Shown: one piece after another, positions 1-8,008 of the stretch | Numbering within the stretch: position 1 is the stretch's first letter | How the letters are laid out: every line of letters begins with the position of its first letter | Origin: an uncultured Blastocatellia bacterium | GTDB lineage: Bacteria > Acidobacteriota > Blastocatellia > Pyrinomonadales > Pyrinomonadaceae | DNA length: 64,000 nucleotides | Reading direction: 5' to 3' | Assembly (NCBI GenBank): GCA_946480785.1 | Contig: CAMLLD010000016.1 | Span: forward strand, 1 to 64,000 | Notes under the pieces: generated by a model | Databases searched by the model: none | What the model saw: the letters and a program-made list of their open reading frames with translations, nothing else | Told to the model about the DNA's origin: nothing | Made by a program: the position numbers and the translations under genes

Positions 1-863
1 ACGCGATCGGGGTTCGCGGGCGAGACGGTGATGCCGATGTTGCCGACGACGCCGCGCGGCAGGCCGGGATTGCGCGTCAGCTCAGTCCACGTGTCGCCGC
101 CGTCAGTCGATTTGAAGATGCCGCCGTTTGGACCACCACTCTCGAGCGTCCAGGGCTTGCGATAGACTTCCCAAAAAGCTGCGTAGAGAACGTTTGCGTT
201 CGTGGGGTCGATGATCAAATCGCACGCGCCGGCTTTGGGGCCGCGGGTCAGAACTTTTTCCCACGTCTTGCCGCCGTCTTTCGAACGAAACACACCGCGC
301 TCTTCGTTCGGCGCCCAAACGTGGCCCTGCGCAGCGACGTAAACGACATCCGGGTTCTTCGGATTCACACGGATGCGGGATATTTGGCGCGTGTCTTCGA
401 GACCGATCTTCTTCCACGTTTTGCCGCCGTCATCTGATTTGTAAACGCCGTCGCCGTGAGAGACGTTGCCGCGAATCGGCGACTCGCCCATACCGACGTA
501 AACGACGTTCGGATCGGAATCGGAGACGGCGATCGCGCCGACGGAGCCTGTTCCAAACACGGAGTTATCGCTCACCGATTCCCAGTTAATGCCACCGTCC
601 GTCGACTTCCAAACGCCGCCGCCAGTCGCGCCGTAGTAAAAGACAAACGGCTGCGACGCCACGCCGGTCACCGCGGTCGAGCGGCCGCCGCGATATGGAC
701 CAATGCTGCGATACTGCAAAGGTTTCAGCAGATCGACTTCCTTCGGCGGCGCGGTCGGAGATGATTGCGGGCGCTGTGCCGGCACGGCGGTAGCGCAGAG
801 TGTCAGCGCGACGACGAGGCGGAGAACGAAGTTAATGCGAGACGCACGTACCGTCTGGAACAT
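1..863 (-). CDS. BNR/sortilin-type beta-propeller protein (N-terminal part, gene runs off the window)
   Basis: An open frame runs leftwards from ATG at 861-863 to the window edge with no stop, giving about 287 residues. A hydrophobic signal peptide ends near AVPAQ. The mature part carries repeated Asp-box motifs (KSTDGGINW, KSDDGGKTW, RSKDGGKTW, KSTDGGDTW), each followed by a NVVYVG- or NVLYAA-type strand. This is the signature of VPS10/sortilin-like BNR propellers, which in Acidobacteria are usually exported proteins of about 1,000 residues. A GGAG Shine-Dalgarno at about 871-876 supports the start. These propellers bind or cleave glycans or peptides, and which applies here cannot be told. 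It lies 72 bp downstream of gpsA on the same strand but has its own ribosome site, so co-transcription is uncertain. Confidence 0.85.
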   Translation of the reverse strand, partial: MFQTVRASRINFVLRLVVALTLCATAVPAQRPQSSPTAPPKEVDLLKPLQYRSIGPYRGGRSTAVTGVASQPFVFYYGATGGGVWKSTDGGINWESVSDNSVFGTGSVGAIAVSDSDPNVVYVGMGESPIRGNVSHGDGVYKSDDGGKTWKKIGLEDTRQISRIRVNPKNPDVVYVAAQGHVWAPNEERGVFRSKDGGKTWEKVLTRGPKAGACDLIIDPTNANVLYAAFWEVYRKPWTLESGGPNGGIFKSTDGGDTWTELTRNPGLPRGVVGNIGITVSPANPDR

Positions 864-935
864 TCGGATGGGCTCCTTTGTTGTCACTTAAAAGAGAAGG
901 CTTGCGGTTGCGAATGATAGCAGTTTTTCAATCGA

Positions 936-1949
936 TCACGGCAACTCTTCGCGCAGCGGCCGGCTCATTAGATCGCTCACTGCGTCGCGCGCGGATTTGC
1001 CTTCGTAAAGCACTGCGTTTACTTCGTTCACGATCGGCATTTCGAGACCCGCGCGATCCGCAAGCTGCTTCACGGCGCGCGCGGTGTTGATGCCTTCGGC
1101 GACTTCGGTGAGCTCGGCGGTGATCTCTTCGATTCGTCTGCCCTTGCCGAGTTCCTCGCCGACGAAACGATTGCGCGAAAGCGTTCCGGTGCAGGTCAGC
1201 ACGAGATCGCCGAGACCGGCGAGTCCCATCAACGTTTCGACTTGCGCGCCTTCGCGTCGGGCGAGGCGTGTGATCTCGGCGAGGCCGCGCGTGATCAGCG
1301 CCGCGACGCTATTTGAGCCGAAGCCAAGACCCGCGGCCATGCCGGCGGCGATGGCCATCACGTTCTTCACAGAGCCGCCGATCTCCGCGCCGATGACGTC
1401 GGCGTTCGTGTAGATGCGGAGGTTCTCGAAGCTGAGATCGTTTTGCACGGCGCGGGCGGCGGCTGCGTCTTTGCTCGCGGCGACGATCGCGGTTGGGTGG
1501 CCGGCGATGACTTCGCGGGCGAATGATGGTCCGCTAAGACAGACGAACGGGTGTGTTGTGCCGGCGACTTCTTTGCCCGCGACTTCTTTGAAGATCTCGC
1601 AGATGCGTTTGCCGGTTTCGATCTCGATGCCTTTCGCGACGCTGACGACGATGGCGGATTCGTTGAGGTGCGGCGCGAGCGTTGTTAGTAGTTCGCGTGC
1701 GGCGTGTGAAGGCGCGGCGAAGATAACGTGTTCGGCCTGGTTAACGGCCGAGGCGATCTCGCTGAATGCAGCGACTCGCTCTGGTATCCGAGCGGAGGAC
1801 AAATAAAACGGGTTGATGCGCTGTTCGTTGACGGCAGTAATTAAGTCAAGATTGCGCGACCAGAGTTGTACGTCGTGACCGGCGCGCGCCGCGATGATTG
1901 CGAGCGCAGTGCCCCACGTGCCCGCGCCGATGATCGCGATGCGCTTCAT
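936..1949 (-). CDS. gpsA: NAD(P)+-dependent glycerol-3-phosphate dehydrogenase
   Basis: This cytosolic enzyme reduces dihydroxyacetone phosphate to sn-glycerol 3-phosphate, the backbone for phospholipids. The 337-residue length is normal for GpsA. The N-terminus has the Rossmann motif GAGTWGTALA (residues 7-16). The conserved CLSGPSFA stretch lies in mid-protein, and SVKNVMAIAAG carries the catalytic lysine, followed by the C-terminal helical domain. The start overlaps the plsY stop by 4 bp (ATGA), so the two are translationally coupled. This makes biochemical sense, because GpsA supplies the acceptor that PlsY acylates. Confidence 0.96.
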   Translation of the reverse strand: MKRIAIIGAGTWGTALAIIAARAGHDVQLWSRNLDLITAVNEQRINPFYLSSARIPERVAAFSEIASAVNQAEHVIFAAPSHAARELLTTLAPHLNESAIVVSVAKGIEIETGKRICEIFKEVAGKEVAGTTHPFVCLSGPSFAREVIAGHPTAIVAASKDAAAARAVQNDLSFENLRIYTNADVIGAEIGGSVKNVMAIAAGMAAGLGFGSNSVAALITRGLAEITRLARREGAQVETLMGLAGLGDLVLTCTGTLSRNRFVGEELGKGRRIEEITAELTEVAEGINTARAVKQLADRAGLEMPIVNEVNAVLYEGKSARDAVSDLMSRPLREELP

Positions 1950-2569
1950 CTGAATTTTGGTTCTGTTCGGTTAACCAATCGAGCGATGTTGCCGCGGTGC
2001 GCGAAGATGATCAGCAACGCGCCAACGACTGCGGCGGTTAACGGTGGCCTGATGTCCGCGGCGGGTTGCAGCAACCATTTCTGTAGCCAAAGGAAGAACG
2101 GGATTAAAACAGCAGCGGCTAACGACGCCAGCGAAACGTAGCGCGTTAAGGCCACGACGATCACGAACACCAAGCCCGCGCACAATAACGCGAATGGCGC
2201 GACCATGAAAAAGGCTCCGGCTGCGGTGGCCACGCCTTTGCCGCCACGAAACTTCAGCCACACCGGAAAGATGTGGCCAGCAATCACAGTGACCGCAGCA
2301 GCGGCGACTACCCACCTCACGTTGATCGTTACTCGCTGCTGGCTCATCACTATGCCTGCTACCAGCACTGCGAAAGCGCCCTTCGCCGCGTCGAGAACGA
2401 GCGTTGCTAAACCGGCCACTTTACCGGCGCGTCGCGAAACGTTCGTCGCGCCCGTGCCGCCCGAACCCGTTTCTCTTACGTCACCACGTCCCGCGAGCCG
2501 CACAATCAAGTAGCCGAACGGAATCGACCCGATCAGGTACGCGACAAGGATAACAACGACAACACGCAT
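1946..2569 (-). CDS. plsY: Acyl-phosphate:glycerol-3-phosphate acyltransferase
   Basis: PlsY is an integral membrane enzyme that moves an acyl group from acyl-phosphate to glycerol 3-phosphate, the first committed step of phosphatidic acid synthesis. The 207-residue protein begins with a membrane helix (VVVVILVAYLIGSIPFGYLI). It then has loop motif GSGGTGATNV (the family's usual form is GSGNIGATN) and motif KFRGGKGVATAAG, followed by four or so further hydrophobic helices. It lies 5 bp downstream of cinA and overlaps gpsA by 4 bp, making the third member of a cinA-plsY-gpsA operon. The substitutions in motif 1 are mild and the enzyme is probably active. Confidence 0.95.
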   Translation of the reverse strand: MRVVVVILVAYLIGSIPFGYLIVRLAGRGDVRETGSGGTGATNVSRRAGKVAGLATLVLDAAKGAFAVLVAGIVMSQQRVTINVRWVVAAAAVTVIAGHIFPVWLKFRGGKGVATAAGAFFMVAPFALLCAGLVFVIVVALTRYVSLASLAAAVLIPFFLWLQKWLLQPAADIRPPLTAAVVGALLIIFAHRGNIARLVNRTEPKFR

Positions 2570-2574
2570 GTCGC

Positions 2575-3819
2575 TCAGATCAACCTTCTCCTCAACAGAT
2601 CCAACGCTGCCTGCGACGAGCGCCAGCGAACCAGTTGCCTATCTCCCGGCACGTGCAACTTCCGATGCTCGGTCTTCACATCACTCGCCAAAGCAATGAA
2701 CACTGTTCCCACCGGCTTCTCTTCAGTGCCACCGCCCGGACCTGCTATCCCCGTGATCGACAACCCGAAATCCGTGTGCGCGCGTTTGCGAATGCCTTCG
2801 GCCATCGCTTCCGCCACCGGCGCGCTGACTGCGCCGTGCTCGAGTAACAACATCGGTTCTACGCCGAGCGTGCGCGTCTTCGCTTCGTTCGCGTAAGTGA
2901 CGACGCCCTCGATGAAGTACTTCGACGAACCCGGCACGCTCGTCAGACGTTGCGCCAGCAAACCGCCGGTACAGCTCTCCGCCACCGACAACGTGTAACC
3001 ACCGAGAGACAACTTCAAGCCGACGACCTCTTCCATCGTTTCGCCCGCGAACGAGAACACTGCATTGCCGAGACGTTCTTCGATCTGCGACGACAAACGA
3101 TCGAGTAGCTCGTTCGCGTCTTTCTCGGTGCGGCCGCGCGCCGTGAGATGAATCTCGATCTCGCTCTTGTTGAAAAGGATCGTTGTGACCGGGTTGTCGT
3201 ACTGCGTGTAGACCGGCGCGATCTTTTCGTCAACAGCCGATTCGCCCATGCCCGCGACGCGCAGGACGCGCCGCACGACGCACAAACTTCCGGCGCGGCC
3301 GGCGAGTCGTTCGGCGACGTGTTGCTCGAACATCGGATGCATCTCGCGCGGCGGACCGGGCAACAGGACGATCGCGGTCCCGTGATGATCGATGAACATG
3401 CCGGGCGCGGTGCCGTTGGGATTCGGCAAGACGATCGCGTCTTCGATCACCATTGCCTGGCGCGAGTTTCGTTCGGGCATCGCGACGCCGAACGATTGAA
3501 AGCGTTGGCGTATTTCGGCGAGCACTTGTTCGTCGAGCAGCAGGCGGCGGCCGAGTGCGCGCGCGGTGATCTTGCGGGTGATGTCGTCTTCGGTTGGGCC
3601 AAGACCGCCGGTGGTGATGACGACTTTCGAGCGGCGCACCGCGTCTTTGATCGCTTCTTCGAGGCGTGCGTCGTCGTCGCCGACGATGGTTTTGAGTTTG
3701 ACTTCGATACCGAGGCGGTTGAGGTGTTCGGTGAGCCAGAGGCTGTTCGTGTCGGTGCGATCGGGCTCGAGGAGCTCCGACCCGATCGCGATGATTTCGG
3801 CTGTTAGAGGTTCAAACAA
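2575..3819 (-). CDS. cinA: CinA family protein (MoCF domain plus nicotinamide-nucleotide amidase domain)
   Basis: The 414-residue protein has two parts. An N-terminal MoaB/MogA-like domain starts EIIAIGSELLEPDRTDTN and contains VITTGGLGPTEDDITR and LLPGPPREM; in some CinA proteins this domain is an ADP-ribose or NAD-derivative pyrophosphatase. The C-terminal CinA/PncC domain (about residues 255-410) has SVAESCTGGLLAQRL and ITGIAGPGGGTEEKPVGTV. It deamidates nicotinamide mononucleotide in pyridine nucleotide salvage. The start appears to be TTG at 3819, since no ATG lies closer to the conserved EIIAIGSE block, and no clear ribosome site is visible. It is first in the cinA-plsY-gpsA operon and its 5' side abuts a palindromic repeat array. 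Confidence 0.93.
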   Translation of the reverse strand: MFEPLTAEIIAIGSELLEPDRTDTNSLWLTEHLNRLGIEVKLKTIVGDDDARLEEAIKDAVRRSKVVITTGGLGPTEDDITRKITARALGRRLLLDEQVLAEIRQRFQSFGVAMPERNSRQAMVIEDAIVLPNPNGTAPGMFIDHHGTAIVLLPGPPREMHPMFEQHVAERLAGRAGSLCVVRRVLRVAGMGESAVDEKIAPVYTQYDNPVTTILFNKSEIEIHLTARGRTEKDANELLDRLSSQIEERLGNAVFSFAGETMEEVVGLKLSLGGYTLSVAESCTGGLLAQRLTSVPGSSKYFIEGVVTYANEAKTRTLGVEPMLLLEHGAVSAPVAEAMAEGIRKRAHTDFGLSITGIAGPGGGTEEKPVGTVFIALASDVKTEHRKLHVPGDRQLVRWRSSQAALDLLRRRLI

Positions 3820-3827
3820 ATTAAGCT

Positions 3828-4020
3828 AGCCAACGCTTTCAGCGTTGTACGGGTCTTCTGTTTTGTTCCCAGGGTTGCAGCAACCCTGGGCTCGAACTGG
3901 CGAACGCCTTCGGCGTTAGTTGCTGGCGCCGGTGCCTTCGGTGTTAGTTACTGGCACCGGTGCTTTCGGCGTTAGTTGCTGGCGCCGGTGCTTTCGGCGT
4001 TAGTTGCTGGCGCCGGTTTC
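3828..4020. repeat. Palindromic repeat array I (hairpins plus 28-bp tandem units)
   Basis: Within 190 bp there are AACGCTTTCAGCGTT (3832-3846, perfect 6-bp stem with a TTC loop), a 23-bp hairpin of CCCAGGGTT and AACCCTGGG arms (3868-3890), and AACGCCTTCGGCGTT (3903-3917). After that come about 3.7 tandem copies of a 28-bp unit (3917-4019) that itself carries CTTTCGGCG and GGCGCC blocks. The two TTC-loop hairpins differ by a compensated base pair (T-A versus C-G). The same hairpin types recur at 36,905-37,165. The last unit contributes the final codons and stop of the adjoining membrane protein gene. Confidence 0.85.
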
Positions 4021-4773
4021 GTCCTGATAGATGTCGTGCAGTACCGTCGCGATTGGTGGCGGAGCCGAGATTGAGCTCAGCGGTGCTGATGGTGGAAACA
4101 GTTCTTCTTTTTCAGGAACGAGCGTTTCAGGAACAAGTTTCTTTTCGCCGGCAACTTTCTTTTCGAAAGCGCTCTCCGCCTTTGGCTCGGGCGTAACAGT
4201 CGTTTCGATCAGGCTGCGGCTGTCGAGCAGCATTTTGCCGGCGCTGCGTTGGCGCGCGCGTTCCAGGTTACGGATTGCGGCGAGCGTTTGTGGTTCGGCT
4301 GCGGGATGCTGTTCGAGGCGGCGCAGCATCATCACGTAGCGTCGCAGTTGCGGCGAAGGCACGATGCGATGTGTCTCGTCGTATTGCTGGTCGTCATCAA
4401 GGCGAGACAAGTACTGCACCGCTGCATCGTGATTGCCGAGCCGCTGATACAGAGCGCCCAAAGCGAAGAAGTGCAGCGGCGGCGGATCGGGCATCGTCTC
4501 GAGCAAACTCTCGCCGTGTTCGATCACTTCCGCTATTTCAAACCCGTACCAGCGCCGTTCTTCTTCGCGCAGGATCGCATCGGCCGCGACGTAAAACTCG
4601 AAGATCCGCTCGACTTCGCGCATCTGCGCGCGACGCGCGACCAGCCAGATAACCAGCACCGCGCCGGTAAAAAAGACCATTATCACCGGGGAGAGTCCCA
4701 TCGCGTTTAGGATCGCCACAACCACTATCACCGCGATCGTCTTCGTCGCGAGTTTCCCGGTGCCCGAATTCAT
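4000..4773 (-). CDS. Membrane-anchored protein with TPR-like region, function unknown
   Basis: The protein has 257 residues. Two closely spaced hydrophobic segments (about residues 10-28 and 30-46) are followed by a cytosolic or periplasmic helical region containing LHFFALGALYQRLGNHDAAVQYLSRL, which resembles a single tetratricopeptide repeat. A low-complexity proline/alanine/glutamate tail follows. I do not recognise a family. A GGAGG ribosome site lies just upstream of the ATG. The C-terminal residues GASN and the stop codon are supplied by a unit of the 28-bp repeat array, so the 3' end of the gene has been overwritten or extended by repeat sequence. It sits upstream of cinA and downstream of the leuB-like gene on the same strand. 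Confidence 0.75.
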   Translation of the reverse strand: MNSGTGKLATKTIAVIVVVAILNAMGLSPVIMVFFTGAVLVIWLVARRAQMREVERIFEFYVAADAILREEERRWYGFEIAEVIEHGESLLETMPDPPPLHFFALGALYQRLGNHDAAVQYLSRLDDDQQYDETHRIVPSPQLRRYVMMLRRLEQHPAAEPQTLAAIRNLERARQRSAGKMLLDSRSLIETTVTPEPKAESAFEKKVAGEKKLVPETLVPEKEELFPPSAPLSSISAPPPIATVLHDIYQDETGASN

Positions 4774-4904
4774 AACTCCTCCACTTCCTTGATCCGCGGG
4801 GGCGCGCTGCGCTTGCCCCCTTCCTGACTTGTTCTCAACCTCGCAGCAGGTGACTTCTCAATGTCCTCAGCAGTTCGAAGCACGAGCGCCAAACTGCACA
4901 ACTT
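4774..4904. repeat. Intergenic hairpin (GGGGGC/GCCCCC arms)
   Basis: The 131-bp gap between the leuB-like gene and the membrane protein gene holds a strong GC-rich inverted repeat with arms GGGGGC (4798-4803) and GCCCCC (4815-4820). It is not followed by a T-run on either strand, so it looks more like a REP-type element or mRNA-stabilising hairpin than a standard intrinsic terminator. Apart from the ribosome site for the next gene nothing else is visible. Confidence 0.5.
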
Positions 4905-5957
4905 TTATTTCCCCAACCGGGCGATGATCGCGCCGGCCGCTTGTTCGGTAGAAAGTTCGCCGCCGAGATCTCTGGTAGTCTCGTTGGCCGAGACTGCGCC
5001 GCGCACAGCCTCTTCGATCTCATCACTCAAAGTATGGAAACCGAGGTATTCTAGCATCATCGCCGAGGTCAGAATAGACCCGATCGGATTCGCGATTCCC
5101 TTGCCCGCGAGCGGCGGCGCGCTGCCGTGCACCGGCTCAAACAACGACACGCGACCGGGATGAATGTTGCCCGACGCAGCTAAGCCGAGTCCGCCCTGAA
5201 TCGCCGCGCCCAAGTCCGTAAGAATGTCGCCAAACAAGTTGTTACTAACGATCACTTCATACTGCGTCGGATCAAGCACCATGAACATCGCCATCGCATC
5301 AACGTACTGATGGTTCGCTTGTATGTCGGGATATGTCGCCGCCACTTCTTTAAAGACACGCTGCCACAGATCGCCACCGAAGCGCTGCACGTTTGACTTG
5401 TCCGCCATCGTCACGCGCTTGCGTCCTTTCGCGCGCGCGTATTCAAACGCCGCGAGGATGATGCGCTCCACACCGCGACGCGTGTTGACCTCGTCCTGCA
5501 ACGCGACTTCATCCGCCGTTCCCTGTTTCAGAAAACCGCCGGCGCCGCAGTACGCGCCTTCAGTGTTTTCACGAAAGACGACGAAGTCGATGTCGGACGT
5601 GCTGCGATTAGCGAGCGGCGTGAGTCGTTGGTCCAACAAACGCACCGGTCGCAGGTTGATGTAAAGATCGAGCCCGCGACGCATGCCGAGCAGAATGTCT
5701 TCAGCGTGTTTGTTTGAAGGCACACGCGGATCGCCGAACGCGCCCGCGAGGATCGCGTCGAAGTCAGTCGACAACATGTCGAGCGCGCCGTCAGGAAGCG
5801 TGACGCCTTCCTTGAGAAACTTGTCCGCGCCCCAATCGAAGTCGACGAACTTGAGTTGCAAGTCTCTCGTCTCGCCGAGATGCTTCAGCACGCGAACGGC
5901 TTCGCGAATGACTTCCGGACCGATTCCGTCACCTGGAATGACAGCGATTCGTTTCAT
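4905..5957 (-). CDS. Isopropylmalate/isocitrate dehydrogenase family protein (LeuB-like)
   Basis: This is a 350-residue beta-decarboxylating dehydrogenase. It opens with IAVIPGDGIGPEV, has the substrate-arginine block LYINLRPVRLL, and carries the metal/NAD block (NNLFGDILTDLGAAIQGGLGLA) and the nucleotide-site segment FEPVHGSAPPLAGKGIANP. The substrate helix reads FRENTEGAYCG and not the RELTGGIYFG of classical LeuB. Such ENTEG enzymes include LeuB variants, homoisocitrate dehydrogenase and tartrate/D-malate dehydrogenases. No leuA, leuC or leuD is nearby, so the substrate is not settled. Isopropylmalate is the commonest annotation and is my first guess. It follows uspA by 6 bp in the same orientation. 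Confidence 0.85.
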   Translation of the reverse strand: MKRIAVIPGDGIGPEVIREAVRVLKHLGETRDLQLKFVDFDWGADKFLKEGVTLPDGALDMLSTDFDAILAGAFGDPRVPSNKHAEDILLGMRRGLDLYINLRPVRLLDQRLTPLANRSTSDIDFVVFRENTEGAYCGAGGFLKQGTADEVALQDEVNTRRGVERIILAAFEYARAKGRKRVTMADKSNVQRFGGDLWQRVFKEVAATYPDIQANHQYVDAMAMFMVLDPTQYEVIVSNNLFGDILTDLGAAIQGGLGLAASGNIHPGRVSLFEPVHGSAPPLAGKGIANPIGSILTSAMMLEYLGFHTLSDEIEEAVRGAVSANETTRDLGGELSTEQAAGAIIARLGK

Positions 5958-5963
5958 CTGGTT

Positions 5964-6404
5964 TTAGTAAGGCACGCAGAGCACTGGCACTCGCGAGCCA
6001 CGCAGGACCTTTTCAGCAGTTGAGCCAAACAGGATTTCTTCGGGCGGCGTCGAACGCCCGCGCACGCCCATCACGATCATCGGCAGATCCAGATCGCGCG
6101 CGATCTTGAGAATCTCGACGAAGGGCAACCCGACCACCGTCATCTTCTCGATGTCGACCTGGCCGGTATCGATTCCTTCGAGCATGGAACCGAAGTTCGC
6201 GTCCGCTTGTTCTTTCAATCGATTGCGAATGTCTTCACTCGAACCCAGACCTGCGGCCACAGCGTCGTCGATGAACTGCTGATCGATAACGTGCAACAAC
6301 GTCACGTCGCCTTCCGGGGCGGCCATGCCGATCGCGATTCTCAAGGCGTTCACTGAACACGGCGAAAAGTCTACCGGAACCAGCATCTCGGGTGATGTAA
6401 GCAT
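5964..6404 (-). CDS. Universal stress protein (UspA family)
   Basis: This is a single-domain universal stress protein of 146 residues, the usual length. It begins with the family strand MLVPVDFSPCSVNALRIA and ends with the ATP-binding signature G-x2-G-x9-G-S/T (GVRGRSTPPEEILFGS), followed by VLRGSRVPVLCV. The intact signature suggests ATP binding. Such proteins are cytosolic dimers linked to survival of starvation and oxidative stress. It lies 3 bp downstream of the M28 lipoprotein gene and 6 bp upstream of the leuB-like gene, inside a probable operon headed by a Fur-type regulator. Confidence 0.92.
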   Translation of the reverse strand: MLTSPEMLVPVDFSPCSVNALRIAIGMAAPEGDVTLLHVIDQQFIDDAVAAGLGSSEDIRNRLKEQADANFGSMLEGIDTGQVDIEKMTVVGLPFVEILKIARDLDLPMIVMGVRGRSTPPEEILFGSTAEKVLRGSRVPVLCVPY

Positions 6405-6407
6405 TGG

Positions 6408-7433
6408 CTACCCCCTTGTCTTCTGCGACGCGATCCGCGCGGCAATCTTGGGCAAACTCGCGAGCACGGTTTCCCCGACAGTCTGCATACTCTGCGCCGA
6501 GATCTTGTCGATAGTGTCGTCAGCTTTGTGCCAGTAAGGATAACTTGAGAGTTGAATCAGATCGACCGCGGGAATGCCGGCCTTGATGAATGCTTCGTGA
6601 TCGTCACCGCCGACACCTTCCTCGCGCTCGACAAAAATGTCGCCGTGATTCAAGTCGTACCCGGTTTCCCAGACGATATCCTGCAGCCATTTTGTGCTCA
6701 TCGTATCGCGGCCGAGCTCGAGCTTTGTGTAGCCCATCATGTCGAGCAGGATCATCGCTCCGGTGCTGCTGAGTTCGTTCTTCGATTTCAGGGTGGTCAC
6801 GTAGTGACGGCTGCCGTAGGTGTTGTCCGGCGCATCGGGTTTACTGCAATCGTCCCAGTTTTCGCAGAACGCTTCTTCACCGTCGAAGAACACCAAACGG
6901 TAACTGACTTTCGGTTTGTCCTTTTGAGTGCCCAGCACGCGGCCGATCTCGAGCAGCGTGCCAACGGAAGCTGCTGGATCGTTCGCGCCGACGAACGTCA
7001 TGTCTTTGAAAAACTTCGTGTCGTAGTGGCTCGTGATCAGGATCAGTTCTTTTGTTTCACCGGGAACGTCCGCGACGATGTTCACCATTTTCTTCTCGCC
7101 GTGTGGGGTGGTCGCGGTGAACTGATCGAGCGAGACGTTCAGACCAAAAGACTTCAGTTGGTTCACGATGTAAGTGCGCGTTTTTTCGAGCTGCGGACTG
7201 CCGGGCGGTCGTGGACCAAACTCGATCTGTTTCTTAACGTGGTCCATGGCGCGTTCGCCGTTGAACGTCGCCGGAATCGGCGCGAGACGCTCAGCCGGCT
7301 GCGACGCGGTTGAGACGCGCGCTTGCGGATGCGGCGGTGGTTCGTTTTTCGGGCAGGCAGGAAAGAGCGGCGGGAGTAACAGCGCCAAAGTCAGCAGGGT
7401 GGCGCGTGGTCGTGGGCTCTTTCGTTTGGGCAT
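6408..7433 (-). CDS. M28 family lipoprotein, glutaminyl-cyclase-like
   Basis: The chosen start (ATG 7431-7433) gives 341 residues and leaves 4 bp after the ferredoxin stop. A longer upstream frame would overlap the ferredoxin gene. The N-terminus is a lipoprotein signal with lipobox LFPAC (Cys27). The M28 metal ligands are visible: His136/Asp138 (SHYDTK), Asp152 (GANDPA), Glu186/187 (FFDGEEAF), Asp231 (LLDMMGY) and His302 (YWHKADD). The segment FFDGEEAF followed by YGSRH, the LLDMMGY block and the late WHKADD block match animal-type glutaminyl-peptide cyclotransferases more than ordinary aminopeptidases. A periplasmic cyclase forming N-terminal pyroglutamate is therefore plausible, and an aminopeptidase is the alternative. 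Confidence 0.88.
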   Translation of the reverse strand: MPKRKSPRPRATLLTLALLLPPLFPACPKNEPPPHPQARVSTASQPAERLAPIPATFNGERAMDHVKKQIEFGPRPPGSPQLEKTRTYIVNQLKSFGLNVSLDQFTATTPHGEKKMVNIVADVPGETKELILITSHYDTKFFKDMTFVGANDPAASVGTLLEIGRVLGTQKDKPKVSYRLVFFDGEEAFCENWDDCSKPDAPDNTYGSRHYVTTLKSKNELSSTGAMILLDMMGYTKLELGRDTMSTKWLQDIVWETGYDLNHGDIFVEREEGVGGDDHEAFIKAGIPAVDLIQLSSYPYWHKADDTIDKISAQSMQTVGETVLASLPKIAARIASQKTRG

Positions 7434-7437
7434 AGCG

Positions 7438-7965
7438 TCATTTGTTCTGTTTGGCTGCATCACTTTTCGCGCGGGCCCGGTCGAGGATCGCGCCGAAAGT
7501 TTTCGAGCCAAACGCCAACGGTTTTTCGATAGCGGCGTCGAACGTTTCCGACATCGTGATTGCTTCGAGCTGCACGAGTGTCGCAAGCTTTTTGCTCAAG
7601 GGCAATGCGCCAAACTTCTTGCGCAAGTCGGCCTGCTTATCAGCCGGCGGCACGTCGCTGCGCGGCGGCGCCGTGCTAACCATCACGACAACGTCGCCGT
7701 GGTTCTCGATCTTCGCCTGGCAAGCGAGACGGTAATCATGGTCCAGGTTTTCCGCGCCGAGATACTTTTCTTCGGCGACGCTCGGCGGCGAGAGTAGTTC
7801 GGCGCCTGACTTCACCGAGACGACGCACGACGGGCAGTCACCTTTTCCCGCGGTGCAACCCGCGCCGAGCGAAGCGCCCATGCGGCGCGCGGCGTCGATC
7901 AGGTAAGTGCCCTGCGCGACGACTCCGGTGATTCCGGAAGGTTCAAAAGTAATCGAGACACTCAT
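7438..7965 (-). CDS. 2Fe-2S ferredoxin-type protein
   Basis: The likely start at 7965 gives 175 residues (an in-frame ATG 15 bp upstream is possible). Residues 1-100 form a beta-grasp ferredoxin with cysteines at 37, 44, 47 and 82 (GAGCTAGKGDCPSCVV and LACQAKI). The spacing CX6CX2C is wider than in plant-type or adrenodoxin-type ferredoxins and resembles the ferredoxin domains of ASKHA-type activases. A helical C-terminal extension of about 75 residues is of unknown role. It should carry a single 2Fe-2S cluster and act in cytosolic electron transfer. It lies 43 bp downstream of the Fur-family gene and 4 bp upstream of the M28 lipoprotein gene. Confidence 0.88.
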   Translation of the reverse strand: MSVSITFEPSGITGVVAQGTYLIDAARRMGASLGAGCTAGKGDCPSCVVSVKSGAELLSPPSVAEEKYLGAENLDHDYRLACQAKIENHGDVVVMVSTAPPRSDVPPADKQADLRKKFGALPLSKKLATLVQLEAITMSETFDAAIEKPLAFGSKTFGAILDRARAKSDAAKQNK

Positions 7966-8008
7966 TGCAACCTCCATCAACCTTAATTCGAGTGATGGTT
8001 CAAAAGAT

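Noticed and set aside
3917..4019. Regular 28-bp direct repeats resembling a CRISPR array
   Set aside because: The units are contiguous with no spacers, carry internal hairpins, and no cas genes are nearby.
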